Assembly: GCF_003426775.1 (NCBI RefSeq)
Contig: NZ_QJUG01000075.1
Coordinates: 1 to 36,149 of the forward strand
Direction: 5' to 3'
Source of the DNA: Allorhizocola rhizosphaerae
GTDB taxonomy: Bacteria; Actinomycetota; Actinomycetes; Mycobacteriales; Micromonosporaceae
Length of the DNA: 36,149 bases
A program made the translations under genes and the position numbers. The notes beneath the pieces are model-generated. The model saw only the letters and a program-made list of their open reading frames with translations, searched no databases and was not told the DNA's origin. Position 1 is the first letter of the stretch. Each line of letters opens with the position of its first letter. Shown one piece after another: positions 20,399 through 27,462 of the stretch.

Positions 20399-20872
20399 CT
20401 AGAGCGGCGCGGCACTGTCCAAGATGGAGTCCACGAGGCGGGACTGCGATTCGGGCGCCACGGCCAGCACGAACGACACCAGCTCGGCCGTGAGCGCCAC
20501 GACCAGCACGCGGACGTAGGCCGGCTCGCCGTCCTCGGGGTGCAGCACGAGGCGGTACCCGGCAAGCGCGGCGGGGCGACCGGCGACCGTCGTCTCCTCC
20601 ATCACGACGTCGACCCGGCTGCCCTCGAACGGCAGGAAGAACTCGCCGTATTCGGAGGCGAGCCAGGCGGCACCCGCGATGAGCTCGTCTTTGGACGGTG
20701 GTGCCGCCAGCAGGTGATCCCACCGGCCTGAGCCGATCATCGCGCCCGCGGAGTCGGAGATGGCTCGGGTGAACGGCGCGATCAGTTCCTCCGCGCGGTC
20801 ATGCCAGCCGGGCGGCAGCACATAGCTCAGGCCGGAGTCGGGGTCTGCGGTTCGGGGGAGCGACACGGACAC
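20399..20872 (-). CDS. Hypothetical protein, conserved-looking single domain
   Basis: 157 residues, with no signal peptide or membrane helix. It begins with a segment YVLPPGWHDRAEELI and contains GEFFLPFEGSRVDVVMEETT, then VAGRPAALAGYRLVLHPEDG, then the hydrophobic strand VRVLVVALTAELVSFVLAVA. The pattern of a Pro-Gly-Trp start, mixed strands and a closing helix recalls small PsbP/LpqN-like alpha-beta folds, but I cannot name the family. GTG start at 20872 preceded by GGAGG. A good promoter with an internal palindrome (20911-20939) is upstream. Confidence 0.7.
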   Translation of the reverse strand: MSVSLPRTADPDSGLSYVLPPGWHDRAEELIAPFTRAISDSAGAMIGSGRWDHLLAAPPSKDELIAGAAWLASEYGEFFLPFEGSRVDVVMEETTVAGRPAALAGYRLVLHPEDGEPAYVRVLVVALTAELVSFVLAVAPESQSRLVDSILDSAAPL

Positions 20873-20910
20873 AGCCCCACCTCCACATCCGACAGAGGCT
20901 TCCGCGGCCG

Positions 20911-20939
20911 ACTATAGGTGAATCATTCAACCCCGACAA
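20911..20939 (-). promoter_or_regulatory. Promoter with operator-like palindrome in its spacer
   Basis: On the minus strand, TTGTCG (20934-20939) and TATAGT (20911-20916) are separated by exactly 17 bases, a good housekeeping promoter for the gene ending at 20399. The spacer is almost entirely the dyad GGTGAAT-C-ATTCAAC (20917-20931, one mismatch), a likely repressor site. Confidence 0.55.
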
Positions 20940-20943
20940 TGTG

Positions 20944-20957
20944 GTTTCACGTGAAAC
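20944..20957. other. parS: parS centromere-like site
   Basis: GTTTCACGTGAAAC is a perfect 14-bp palindrome identical to the core of the bacterial ParB binding site (TGTTTCACGTGAAACA). ParB clusters at such sites near oriC to segregate chromosomes. It lies in a non-coding gap about 18 kb from oriC, where actinobacterial parS sites are concentrated. No second copy was seen in this window. Confidence 0.9.
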
Positions 20958-20974
20958 GTCGACATCGTTGACTA

Positions 20975-21634
20975 TCAACAGCCGTCGTCGCCGCAGTATT
21001 CACCCGAGCCGGTCGGCGCGAGCTGGACGAAACCCGTGCGGCGCTGCACCTCGGCGATCACATCGCGGAACGTGGCCGGGTCCTGCGCGCCGCTGATCGC
21101 GTACTTGCCCTCGAAGACGAACATCGGCACACCGGTCACGCCCAACTCGCGAGCCGTCGCGAGCTCCGACCGGACCTCCTCGACGCCCTCGCCGCCCGCG
21201 AGATCGATCGGCAACTCCAGTTCGAGGGCCAGCCGGTCGAGCACCTCGTGCGAGCCCACATCGAGCCCGTCGGTGAAGTGCGCCTTGTGCAGGGCCTCGA
21301 CAACCGGCCGCTGGTCGAGCCCGAGCGCGCCCGCCTTCCAGATCAGACGGTGCGCGTCGAACGTGGCGGCGGCCACGGCCCGGTCGAAGTTCATGGTGAG
21401 ACCCTCGTCACGGGCAACGGAAGTGACGCGCTCGAACATGCGCCGCGCGTTGGCCTCGCCGCCGTAGCGCGAACCGAGCCACTCCACGAGTGGGGTGCCC
21501 CCGGACTGCACCGACGGATCGAGCTGAAACGCACGCCAGCGCACCTTCGACGCCGGGGGCAGTGCTTTGAACAGGCGGCGCTCGCCGATCCAGCACCACG
21601 GGCACACGACATCCGAGTAGACCTCAATGTTCAC
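20975..21634 (-). CDS. frnE: DsbA-family oxidoreductase, FrnE type
   Basis: 219-residue thioredoxin-fold protein with active site CPWC (Cys11, Cys14), a helical insertion, and the cis-proline loop GVTGVPMFVF. The C terminus EYCGDDGC carries a second cysteine pair, CX4C (214 and 219). Deinococcus FrnE is described with exactly such an extra C-terminal CX4C pair, which supports this subfamily. No signal peptide, so it is expected in the cytoplasm acting on thiols or disulfides. GTG start at 21634 preceded by AGGGG. Confidence 0.9.
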   Translation of the reverse strand: MNIEVYSDVVCPWCWIGERRLFKALPPASKVRWRAFQLDPSVQSGGTPLVEWLGSRYGGEANARRMFERVTSVARDEGLTMNFDRAVAAATFDAHRLIWKAGALGLDQRPVVEALHKAHFTDGLDVGSHEVLDRLALELELPIDLAGGEGVEEVRSELATARELGVTGVPMFVFEGKYAISGAQDPATFRDVIAEVQRRTGFVQLAPTGSGEYCGDDGC

Positions 21635-21700
21635 GACCCCTGCAACAGAGGATGACTGTTCAACAATTCCCGCCGCCGAGTGTGTGTAAAACTACGCGAC

Positions 21701-22456
21701 GTGGCTTGGAGCAGGTATGTAGCCCTGGGGGACAGCTTCACGGAGGGCCTGGACGATCCATACCCCGACGGCATGGGCACCGGCTATCGCGGCTGGGCCG
21801 ATCTCGTGGCTGCCCACCTCAACGTCGAATACGCCAACCTCGCCATCCGTGGGCGGCTGTTCGACGCGGTCGTGGCCGAGCAGGTCGAGCCGGCCCTGGC
21901 GATGCAGGCCGATCTGATCAGCTTCGCCGCCGGGGGCAACGACATCCTGCGCCGCCGGTGCGACCCGCCTGCCCTGATGGCGCGCTTCGCGAAAACCATT
22001 GAGCTTTTTCGCGGTACCGGTGCCGACGTGCTGGTGTTCCGGTTCGCCAACGTGCTGTCGCGCCTGCCGGGCAACCGCATGATCGGGCCGCGGGTGCGCT
22101 ATCTCAACCAGGCGGTGGGCGAGATCACGGAGCAATCCGGCGCGCGCCTGGTCGACCTGTGGTCCGACCCCGAGTACGACAACCCCGCCCTGTGGAGCGT
22201 CGACCGCCTGCACCTGTCGGCAGCCGGCCACCTGCGCACGGCCGCGCATGTCCTTGCCGCGCTTGACGTTTCGCCCCCAAGCCAGTGGTGGGATGTGCCC
22301 GGCTGGCCCCCGCCGAGGTCGTGGGCTGCCGCGCGGGCCGCCGACGCGGCGTGGGCCGCACGCCACCTCGCACCGTGGATCAAGCGTCGGCTCACGGGCA
22401 GGTCCTCTGGCGACGGGATCCAGGCGAAGCGGCCGAGCCTGCGCCCGATGGCTTGA
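21701..22456 (+). CDS. SGNH/GDSL-family hydrolase
   Basis: A 251-residue esterase/lipase-fold protein. Block I is YVALGDSFTEG (nucleophile Ser), block III is SFAAGGNDILRR (GxND), and block V is DRLHLSAAGH (Asp and His of the catalytic dyad). No export signal; a basic C-terminal tail. The substrate is unknown. GTG at 21701 (VAWSRYVALGDS) is chosen because TAAAAC ends 8 bases upstream, a leaderless arrangement. A GTG at 21680 would add 7 residues. Two hairpins follow the gene. Confidence 0.88.
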   Translation: MAWSRYVALGDSFTEGLDDPYPDGMGTGYRGWADLVAAHLNVEYANLAIRGRLFDAVVAEQVEPALAMQADLISFAAGGNDILRRRCDPPALMARFAKTIELFRGTGADVLVFRFANVLSRLPGNRMIGPRVRYLNQAVGEITEQSGARLVDLWSDPEYDNPALWSVDRLHLSAAGHLRTAAHVLAALDVSPPSQWWDVPGWPPPRSWAAARAADAAWAARHLAPWIKRRLTGRSSGDGIQAKRPSLRPMA

Positions 22457-22508
22457 CGCCGGCCGAGCACGCGTGTGCCCCCGAGCACACATGCGCCAAC
22501 GGGCCCCG

Positions 22509-22567
22509 GGCCGCGGCACACAGCTGCCGCGGCCGAACCCCCTCGCGGTCAGACAGTTCCTGACCGC
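22509..22567 (+). terminator. Two consecutive hairpins after the SGNH hydrolase gene
   Basis: Stem 1 is GGCCGCGGCA/TGCCGCGGCC (22509-22534, loop of 6). Stem 2 is GCGGTCAG/CTGACCGC (22545-22567, loop of 7). Both are perfect and together probably terminate transcription. The remaining gap to 22695 contains a TAGGAT at 22655-22660 that could be the -10 of the next gene. Confidence 0.7.
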
Positions 22568-22695
22568 CCCCGCTGAGAAGTCAGGGTGCCCAACCGGTGG
22601 CGGTGCGTCCACAAGATTCGGTTCCAACCTAAAGACGCACGTCACGACTGTGGTTAGGATCTTTCAAACCCTCGAAACCCCTGGATTTGTCGCAG

Positions 22696-23685
22696 ATGCT
22701 CAGGATCTTCTTCACGGCGCAGGACATCGCCCGGACCCGGCTTGCCCCCGCACCGGATCCGCTGTGGGAGATCGTGCTCAGCCTGCAGATGCTCCGCGGC
22801 CAGCGTGGCGATCTGCTGTTCTCGCAGTGGCGCCGGGAGACCGCGCGGACGCTGCGCCGCGCCGAGCTGGGCCCGCGGCTGGAACTGCTATTGGCCCTGG
22901 CTCCCGAGCTCGGGTACTTCCCCGACTTCATCACGCCGGACGATTCGCTGCGCGGCATGGAGTACGGCCTGGAGGCGATCCGCAGCGCGCCGAACGAGAC
23001 CATGCGCCACGAGCTGGCCCTGCTTGAGCACAGCCAGCTGCTGCGCACCGGCAAGCGGCTGCCGGCCGGCGCGACGCGACTGGCCCGAGGCGAGCCCGCG
23101 GCCGTGACCGAGCTCACGCAGACCATGCGGGAGTATTACGAGCTGGCGATCCAGCCGCACCAGCGCGGGATCGAGGCCGCCGTCCAGGCCGACCGCAACC
23201 TGCGCCTGGACGCGTTCGCCCAGGCCGGGATCGAGGGCCTGCTGGCCAGCCTGCGCCCGATGATGACGTGGAACGCGGGCGAGCTGCAGGTGCACGGCCA
23301 TCGCGACCAGGAGATCCACCTGGATGGGCGCGGTCTGCTGATCATCCCGTCGTATTTCTGCGTCAACCATCCCATGACGATGTTCGATCCCACGCTCCCG
23401 CCGGTCCTGATCTACCCGGTGTCCCGTTCGCCGGCGAACCTGCCGCACGGTCAGCGGGTCGCGCTCGCCGGGCTGATCGGGCAGACCCGCGCGGCCATGC
23501 TGGAAGCGATCGCGGGCGGGTGCACGACCTCCGAACTGGCCCGCCGCGTCGGCGTCTCGGCCGCGTCGGCCAGCGAGCACGCCGCGATCCTGCGCAGCGC
23601 CAGGCTCATCACGAGCCATCGCGACCGCAATCGCATGGTGCATCACGTGACCCGGCTGGGCCACGCCCTGCTCAACGGGCTGTGA
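22696..23685 (+). CDS. ArsR-type winged-helix regulator with DUF5937-like N-terminal domain
   Basis: A 329-residue protein. The N-terminal region MLRIFFTAQDIARTRLAPAP is followed by DPLWEIVLSLQMLRGQ, a pattern I associate with the DUF5937 family of actinobacterial ArsR-like regulators. A long helical middle region follows. The C-terminal winged helix (about 275-325) reads TTSELARRVGVSAASASEHA, then AILRSARLITSHRDRNRMVH. It has no metal-binding CxC typical of true ArsR. The ATG at 22696 is preferred over TTG at 22687 because the family begins at this methionine; no ribosome site is visible for either. Target unknown. Confidence 0.85.
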   Translation: MLRIFFTAQDIARTRLAPAPDPLWEIVLSLQMLRGQRGDLLFSQWRRETARTLRRAELGPRLELLLALAPELGYFPDFITPDDSLRGMEYGLEAIRSAPNETMRHELALLEHSQLLRTGKRLPAGATRLARGEPAAVTELTQTMREYYELAIQPHQRGIEAAVQADRNLRLDAFAQAGIEGLLASLRPMMTWNAGELQVHGHRDQEIHLDGRGLLIIPSYFCVNHPMTMFDPTLPPVLIYPVSRSPANLPHGQRVALAGLIGQTRAAMLEAIAGGCTTSELARRVGVSAASASEHAAILRSARLITSHRDRNRMVHHVTRLGHALLNGL

Positions 23686-23693
23686 AACCTGGG

Positions 23694-23721
23694 TGCAACC
23701 GGGCCCTTTCCCTTCGCGTGT
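23694..23721 (+). promoter_or_regulatory. ECF-type promoter of sigma cassette 1
   Basis: TGCAACC (23694-23700), 15 bases, GCGTGT (23716-23721). The same two elements with the same spacing precede cassette 2 (25132-25159), while the sequence between them is unrelated. AAC in the -35 is the hallmark of ECF sigma factor promoters, so autoregulation is likely. Confidence 0.65.
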
Positions 23722-23773
23722 ACGAGGTGCTTCAAGGCAGGGGAGTTCATCCGGTACAGGAAGGAAGGGCAGT

Positions 23774-24307
23774 GTGACGGTCATGGCGGCAGCCGCGACA
23801 ATACCGATCGCCGAATCCCAGCGGGATTTCGACGACCTATATGCCGTGGCATATCAAGGGCTGACGCTTCAGCTCTACGCATATCTCGGCGATCTGTCCG
23901 AGGCACAGGACGTCGTGCAGGAGGCGTTCTGCCGGGCGTATTCCAAATGGAAGACCATCAGCGGGTACCAGGAACCGGCCGCATGGGTGCGCCGAGTGGC
24001 GTGGAATCTGGCCACGAGCCGGTTTCGTAAGCAGAAGGTGGCCGCGACGTTCTGGCGCAAGCAGCGGGTCGAGCACCTCGAGGGTCCGTCGCCCGACCGG
24101 GTGGCGCTGACCCGGGCACTGGCGAAAATCCCGGCGCAGCAACGCAGGGCGGTGGTCCTGCACTACATGGCGCAACTGTCCATCGTGGAGATCGCCGAGC
24201 AGGAGGGTGTCGCTGAGGGCACCGTGAAGAGCTGGCTGAGCCGGGGCAGGGCCGCGCTCGGGCAGCAGTTGCAAGACCGGAAGGCGAAGGGGCGTAACGA
24301 TGTCTGA
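23774..24307 (+). CDS. SigE-family sigma factor, cassette 1
   Basis: A 177-residue ECF-type sigma factor. Region 2 is LQLYAYLGDLSEAQDVVQEA with WVRRVAWNLATSRFRKQK. Region 4 is IPAQQRRAVVLHYMAQLSIV with the helix-turn-helix GVAEGTVKSWLSRGRAAL. The GTG at 23774 lies 4 bases after AAGGAAGGG; the longer frame upstream has no sigma homology. It overlaps the membrane-protein gene by 8 bp. It is closely similar along its length to the sigma factor of cassette 2, indicating tandem duplication. No extended C-terminal domain. Confidence 0.93.
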   Translation: MTVMAAAATIPIAESQRDFDDLYAVAYQGLTLQLYAYLGDLSEAQDVVQEAFCRAYSKWKTISGYQEPAAWVRRVAWNLATSRFRKQKVAATFWRKQRVEHLEGPSPDRVALTRALAKIPAQQRRAVVLHYMAQLSIVEIAEQEGVAEGTVKSWLSRGRAALGQQLQDRKAKGRNDV

Positions 24308-25064
24308 GCACTACGACGAACTGATCGGTGAGGCATTCGGCGAGTTCACCAGCGCGGCGGCGCCGTCGGTGCGCGCGGCCGGGACGGCTGCGGTGCGAAG
24401 CACGGTGGCGCACCGGCGCAAAGCGCGGCTCATGACCTTCAGCGTGCTCGGCGCATTGCTGCTCGCTGTCCCGGTGACGGCGCTGGCAGCCAACCCGTGG
24501 GGCAACAACGGCCCGCCCCACATGGCGGCCTCCGACGGGCCCACGACGCCGGTCCCGTCGCCATCGGCCGAACCGAGCCCGCCCCCGCCGCGACAGGTGC
24601 AGTCGCCCGATGGCCGGATCACGCTGGACCAGCTGACCAGTGTGGACGTGACCGTGCCCGCCTGGGCCAAGGACTTCGCCCGGTGCAAGAGCGGCTCGGT
24701 GCGGCTGAAGAAGACCGGTCCCGCGCAAAACGATCTGGTGGTCAACGCCGTGGTGCACACCAATCTGGACTCGGATCCGCAACTGGAGACGGCCGCCGTG
24801 CTCCTCTGCCTGTCCGGTGACCCGAGCCCGGAGATGGTGGTGGCGTTCGACCGGGACCACGACGGGAAGATCGTCACGCTCGGGCGCATCCTGGGCGGCG
24901 GTGGCTGGGACGACGTCGACTTCGTGCAGACCATGTCGGCCCGGCCGGACGGCGGGATCAACGTGCGCGCCTGCATCGGCGGGTGCGGGTCGGACCCGAC
25001 CGACAACATGTACCAGAACCGCGAATACGCCTGGGACGGGAGCGAATTCGCCCGGGTGAAGTGA
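24300..25064 (+). CDS. Single-pass membrane protein paired with sigma factor, cassette 1
   Basis: 254 residues. The cytoplasmic head (1-45) begins MSEHYDELIGEAFGEF and ends with basic HRRKAR. A membrane helix is at 46-64, followed by a Pro/Ser linker (about 80-100) and an outer domain. That domain contains HTNLDSDPQLETAAVLLC and VVAFDRDHDGKIVTLGRI, and closes with YAWDGSEFARVK. The D-x-D-x-D pattern recalls calcium-binding FG-GAP/VCBS-like repeats; this is a guess. It carries six cysteines or fewer, mostly in the outer domain, and lacks the zinc anti-sigma motif. Coupling to the sigma gene suggests an anti-sigma or sensor role. Confidence 0.85.
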   Translation: MSEHYDELIGEAFGEFTSAAAPSVRAAGTAAVRSTVAHRRKARLMTFSVLGALLLAVPVTALAANPWGNNGPPHMAASDGPTTPVPSPSAEPSPPPPRQVQSPDGRITLDQLTSVDVTVPAWAKDFARCKSGSVRLKKTGPAQNDLVVNAVVHTNLDSDPQLETAAVLLCLSGDPSPEMVVAFDRDHDGKIVTLGRILGGGGWDDVDFVQTMSARPDGGINVRACIGGCGSDPTDNMYQNREYAWDGSEFARVK

Positions 25065-25082
25065 CACTGACAGCAGTTGACC

Positions 25083-25110
25083 GGGGCCTCGCCGATCGGC
25101 GGGGCCCCTT
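25083..25110 (+). terminator. Terminator between the two sigma cassettes
   Basis: Stem GGGGCCTCGCC/GGCGGGGCCCC (25083-25108, one G-T pair) around GATC, followed by TT. It separates cassette 1 from the promoter of cassette 2. Confidence 0.8.
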
Positions 25111-25131
25111 AGCGTACCCAATAAAGATCTT

Positions 25132-25159
25132 TGCAACCGACCACGGACAGCATGCGTGT
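25132..25159 (+). promoter_or_regulatory. ECF-type promoter of sigma cassette 2
   Basis: TGCAACC (25132-25138), 15 bases, GCGTGT (25154-25159), identical in elements and spacing to the promoter at 23694. The predicted transcript start lies about 35 bases before the sigma gene. Confidence 0.65.
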
Positions 25160-25201
25160 TGCCGGTGCGCTCCCATCGGAGCAGCAGAGAGGAACGGCGA
25201 G

Positions 25202-25738
25202 ATGGAGCATGTCATGGTGAGTGGGGCGGCGCCACCACTGTCCAAAGTGGCCGAAGCCGCACGCCGCGATTTCGACGAGTTCTACGCGGCGACGTTTCAA
25301 TCGTTGAGGTCGCAGCTGTACGCGTATCTCGGTGATCGCGCCGAAGCGCAGGATGTGGTGCAGGAGGCATACTGTCGCGCCTTCGCGCGCTGGAAAAGGA
25401 TCAGCACGTATGACGACCCGGTCGCCTGGGTCCGCCGGGTGGCGTGGAACCTCGCCACAAGCCGCTTCCGCAAGCAGCGGTCGGCCACCACGTTTCTGCG
25501 CAGACAACGCGAACAGCACGCCGACGGCCCATCGCCGGACCGGGTGGCGCTCGTGCGCGCGCTCGCGGCCATCCCCGAGCGGTTGCGCAAGGCCGTTGTC
25601 CTGCACTACATCGGGCAACTGTCGGTCGGCGAGATCGCGCTGCAGGAGGGCGTCGCCGAGGGCACGGTGAAGAGCTGGTTGTCGCGCGGCCGGGCCGCGC
25701 TGGGCGAGCAATTGAGCGACAAAGGGAACCGGAGGTAA
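25202..25738 (+). CDS. SigE-family sigma factor, cassette 2
   Basis: A 178-residue paralogue of the cassette 1 sigma factor. Region 2 is SQLYAYLGDRAEAQDVVQEA with the identical block WVRRVAWNLATSRFRKQ. Region 4 ends in the shared helix-turn-helix EGVAEGTVKSWLSRGRAAL. The recognition helices of the two proteins are the same, so they should read the same promoters. The regions differ mainly around residues 100-120 and at the N terminus. The ATG at 25202 follows AGAGGA. The membrane-protein gene starts 2 bp after its stop. Confidence 0.93.
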   Translation: MEHVMVSGAAPPLSKVAEAARRDFDEFYAATFQSLRSQLYAYLGDRAEAQDVVQEAYCRAFARWKRISTYDDPVAWVRRVAWNLATSRFRKQRSATTFLRRQREQHADGPSPDRVALVRALAAIPERLRKAVVLHYIGQLSVGEIALQEGVAEGTVKSWLSRGRAALGEQLSDKGNRR

Positions 25739-25740
25739 TC

Positions 25741-26844
25741 ATGTCTGAGCACTACGAGGAACTGATCGGCGGAGCGCTGGACGAGTTCCGCTACGCGGAA
25801 GCACTTGAGGGGGCGCCCACGGGCGGATCGGCGGCCGTGCGGGCCAAGGTGGCACACCGCCGCAGGGTGCGCATCACGACATACAGCGTGCTGGGGGCAT
25901 TGTTGATCGCCTTGCCGGTGGCGGCGTTCGCGGCCAATCCGCGCGGCAACAACAGCCCGCCGGCCGATGTGCTGGAGACGCCGACACCGGCCCCGGTCGT
26001 CACCACACCACCCCCGCATTCGCCGTTGCCGGAGGTCAAGGACGGGCGCTTCACGGTTGAGGAGCTGCTGGGCGCCCCTGCGCCGACGTTCGACGAGCCG
26101 GCCTGCGGCAAGAAGATCGTGGCCAAGCCGGCGCCCGGGGTGGAAAGCAAGGTGTTCGCCAAGGAGGTGGCGCACGCCAACCTCGACTCCGATCCGCAAC
26201 TGGAGACCGCGGCCCTGCTGGTGTGCACCACCGACGACGAGTCCACCCGGGTCGCGGCCTACGACCGCGACGCCGAGGGAAAGGTCGTCATGCTGGGCGT
26301 CGTCGTCGGCATGCTGGGCGAACGCGGCATGCACGATGTCATCGGGATCAAACCCCGGACGGCGGGCGGGATCATCGCGACCGTGCACTACAGCACGTAC
26401 AGCCCGGAGCCGGGCGAGCCGGATCCGCAAGAGCGCGAGTACGCGTGGAACGGCAGCAAGTTCACCCAGGTCGGTGGGCCCACCACGTTCGCACCGGCCA
26501 AGACCGACCTCTCGCTGACCGCGAGCCCGCTGCGGCTGGGCCCGGCCCAGAACGGCAAACGGACCGGGACGGTGACGCTGACGCTGACGGGCAGCGGCCC
26601 CGACGACTCGCATTCGATCGACATCGAGCTGTCCACCGGCCATCGGATCACGATCGAGGGCCATCCGGGCAACGTGATCAAGCACGGACCGGTCAAGGCC
26701 GAGGAGACCAGGACGATCACCCTGACCGTGACGATCGAGGTCGGCTCCGGCCAGTCGCCGCTGAGCATCGGCGCGGGGATCACCTCGTACGCCAATGACT
26801 CGAACCGGGACAACAACTTCGTCACCATCGAGGTCACCGAATGA
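25741..26844 (+). CDS. Single-pass membrane protein paired with sigma factor, cassette 2
   Basis: 367 residues, a longer paralogue of the 24300 product. The head begins MSEHYEELIGGALDEF and carries VAHRRRVR (38-44), followed by a membrane helix at 47-65 and a Pro-rich linker. The same outer domain follows, with HANLDSDPQLETAALLVC (145-162), AAYDRDAEGKVVMLG and YAWNGSKFTQVGG at about 234-246. A further beta domain (255-367) is added, starting KTDLSLTASPLRLGPAQNGK and ending YANDSNRDNNFVTIEVTE. It looks like a CARDB/Ig-like fold. GGAGG precedes the ATG. Four bases overlap the lipoprotein gene. Confidence 0.85.
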   Translation: MSEHYEELIGGALDEFRYAEALEGAPTGGSAAVRAKVAHRRRVRITTYSVLGALLIALPVAAFAANPRGNNSPPADVLETPTPAPVVTTPPPHSPLPEVKDGRFTVEELLGAPAPTFDEPACGKKIVAKPAPGVESKVFAKEVAHANLDSDPQLETAALLVCTTDDESTRVAAYDRDAEGKVVMLGVVVGMLGERGMHDVIGIKPRTAGGIIATVHYSTYSPEPGEPDPQEREYAWNGSKFTQVGGPTTFAPAKTDLSLTASPLRLGPAQNGKRTGTVTLTLTGSGPDDSHSIDIELSTGHRITIEGHPGNVIKHGPVKAEETRTITLTVTIEVGSGQSPLSIGAGITSYANDSNRDNNFVTIEVTE

Positions 26845-27269
26845 GAGCCGCGCTGCCGGCTGTGCTGCTGCTCGCCCTCGCCGCGTGCGAGGGCGAGCAG
26901 CCCGTGCGTAGCGGGCTGGTCGGCCCCAGCAGCGAGCTGAAGATCGAGGAGATCAAGCCGGAGTGTGCCCAGGGGCGCGTGCAGAACGTGGCCTACAGCA
27001 ACCTCGATGACGATCCGGCGTTCGAGACGGCCGCCTATGTGCTGTGCGAGAAGGACTGGCATATCGCCGCTTACGCACGCGACCAGAAGACCGGCGACAT
27101 CATCCGGCTCGGCGTTGTCCTGCAGAGTGGGCCGGGCGAACAGATGCTCAGCATGAGCCAGCGCATCTGGGGCGGGGTCTTCGTCGTGGTCGGCTTCGAC
27201 GACGGGCGCCCCCGCGAAAGCCGTGAGTATGCCTGGACGGGCAGCAAATACGCCCAGGTGGGCGGCTGA
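26841..27269 (+). CDS. Lipoprotein sharing the outer domain of the sigma-paired membrane proteins
   Basis: 142 residues. A signal peptide MRAALPAVLLLALAAC gives a canonical lipobox (LAAC, Cys16), so the mature protein should be a lipid-anchored surface protein. The body repeats the same domain without any cytoplasmic part. It has YSNLDDDPAFETAAYVLC, a segment AAYARDQKTGDIIRLG, and a C terminus YAWTGSKYAQVGG nearly identical to the cassette 2 protein. The ATGA overlap with the preceding gene shows co-expression. It may compete with or modulate the membrane sensors. Confidence 0.85.
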   Translation: MRAALPAVLLLALAACEGEQPVRSGLVGPSSELKIEEIKPECAQGRVQNVAYSNLDDDPAFETAAYVLCEKDWHIAAYARDQKTGDIIRLGVVLQSGPGEQMLSMSQRIWGGVFVVVGFDDGRPRESREYAWTGSKYAQVGG

Positions 27270-27273
27270 GACC

Positions 27274-27323
27274 GGGCCCGCTCCACGTCGGTCTGCCAAT
27301 CCAGGCGGAGCGGGCCCCCTTTT
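27274..27323 (+). terminator. Terminator of the sigma/membrane-protein operon
   Basis: Perfect 11-bp stem GGGCCCGCTCC (27274-27284) with GGAGCGGGCCC (27307-27317), a 22-base loop, followed by CC and TTTT. This is a classical intrinsic terminator. Confidence 0.85.
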
Positions 27324-27325
27324 CT

Positions 27326-27357
27326 CGTCGATCATGAACTTACGTCCATGTTCGACG
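27326..27357. repeat. Imperfect palindrome upstream of the HSP90 gene
   Basis: Two 14-base arms (27326-27339 and 27344-27357) pair at 12 of 14 positions around TTAC. It could be a second weak terminator stem or an operator. Confidence 0.5.
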
Positions 27358-27400
27358 GCGTGTCGTGACACTAACTTCTTGGTCAACATCGGCTGGCCCC

Positions 27401-27431
27401 GGTGGACCCGGTTGGGCTGACCGGGTCCACC
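27401..27431. promoter_or_regulatory. Perfect 12-7-12 inverted repeat before the HSP90 gene
   Basis: GGTGGACCCGGT (27401-27412) and ACCGGGTCCACC (27420-27431) flank 7 bases, ending 31 bases before the GTG. A TACGGT at 27450-27455 lies 7 bases before the start and is a candidate -10, so the repeat would cover or abut the -35. It is neither CIRCE (TTAGCACTC) nor the HspR box (CTTGAGT), so any regulator is unknown. Confidence 0.55.
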
Positions 27432-27462
27432 GCGAGGCTCGAATACGGGTACGGTTTCCCGC

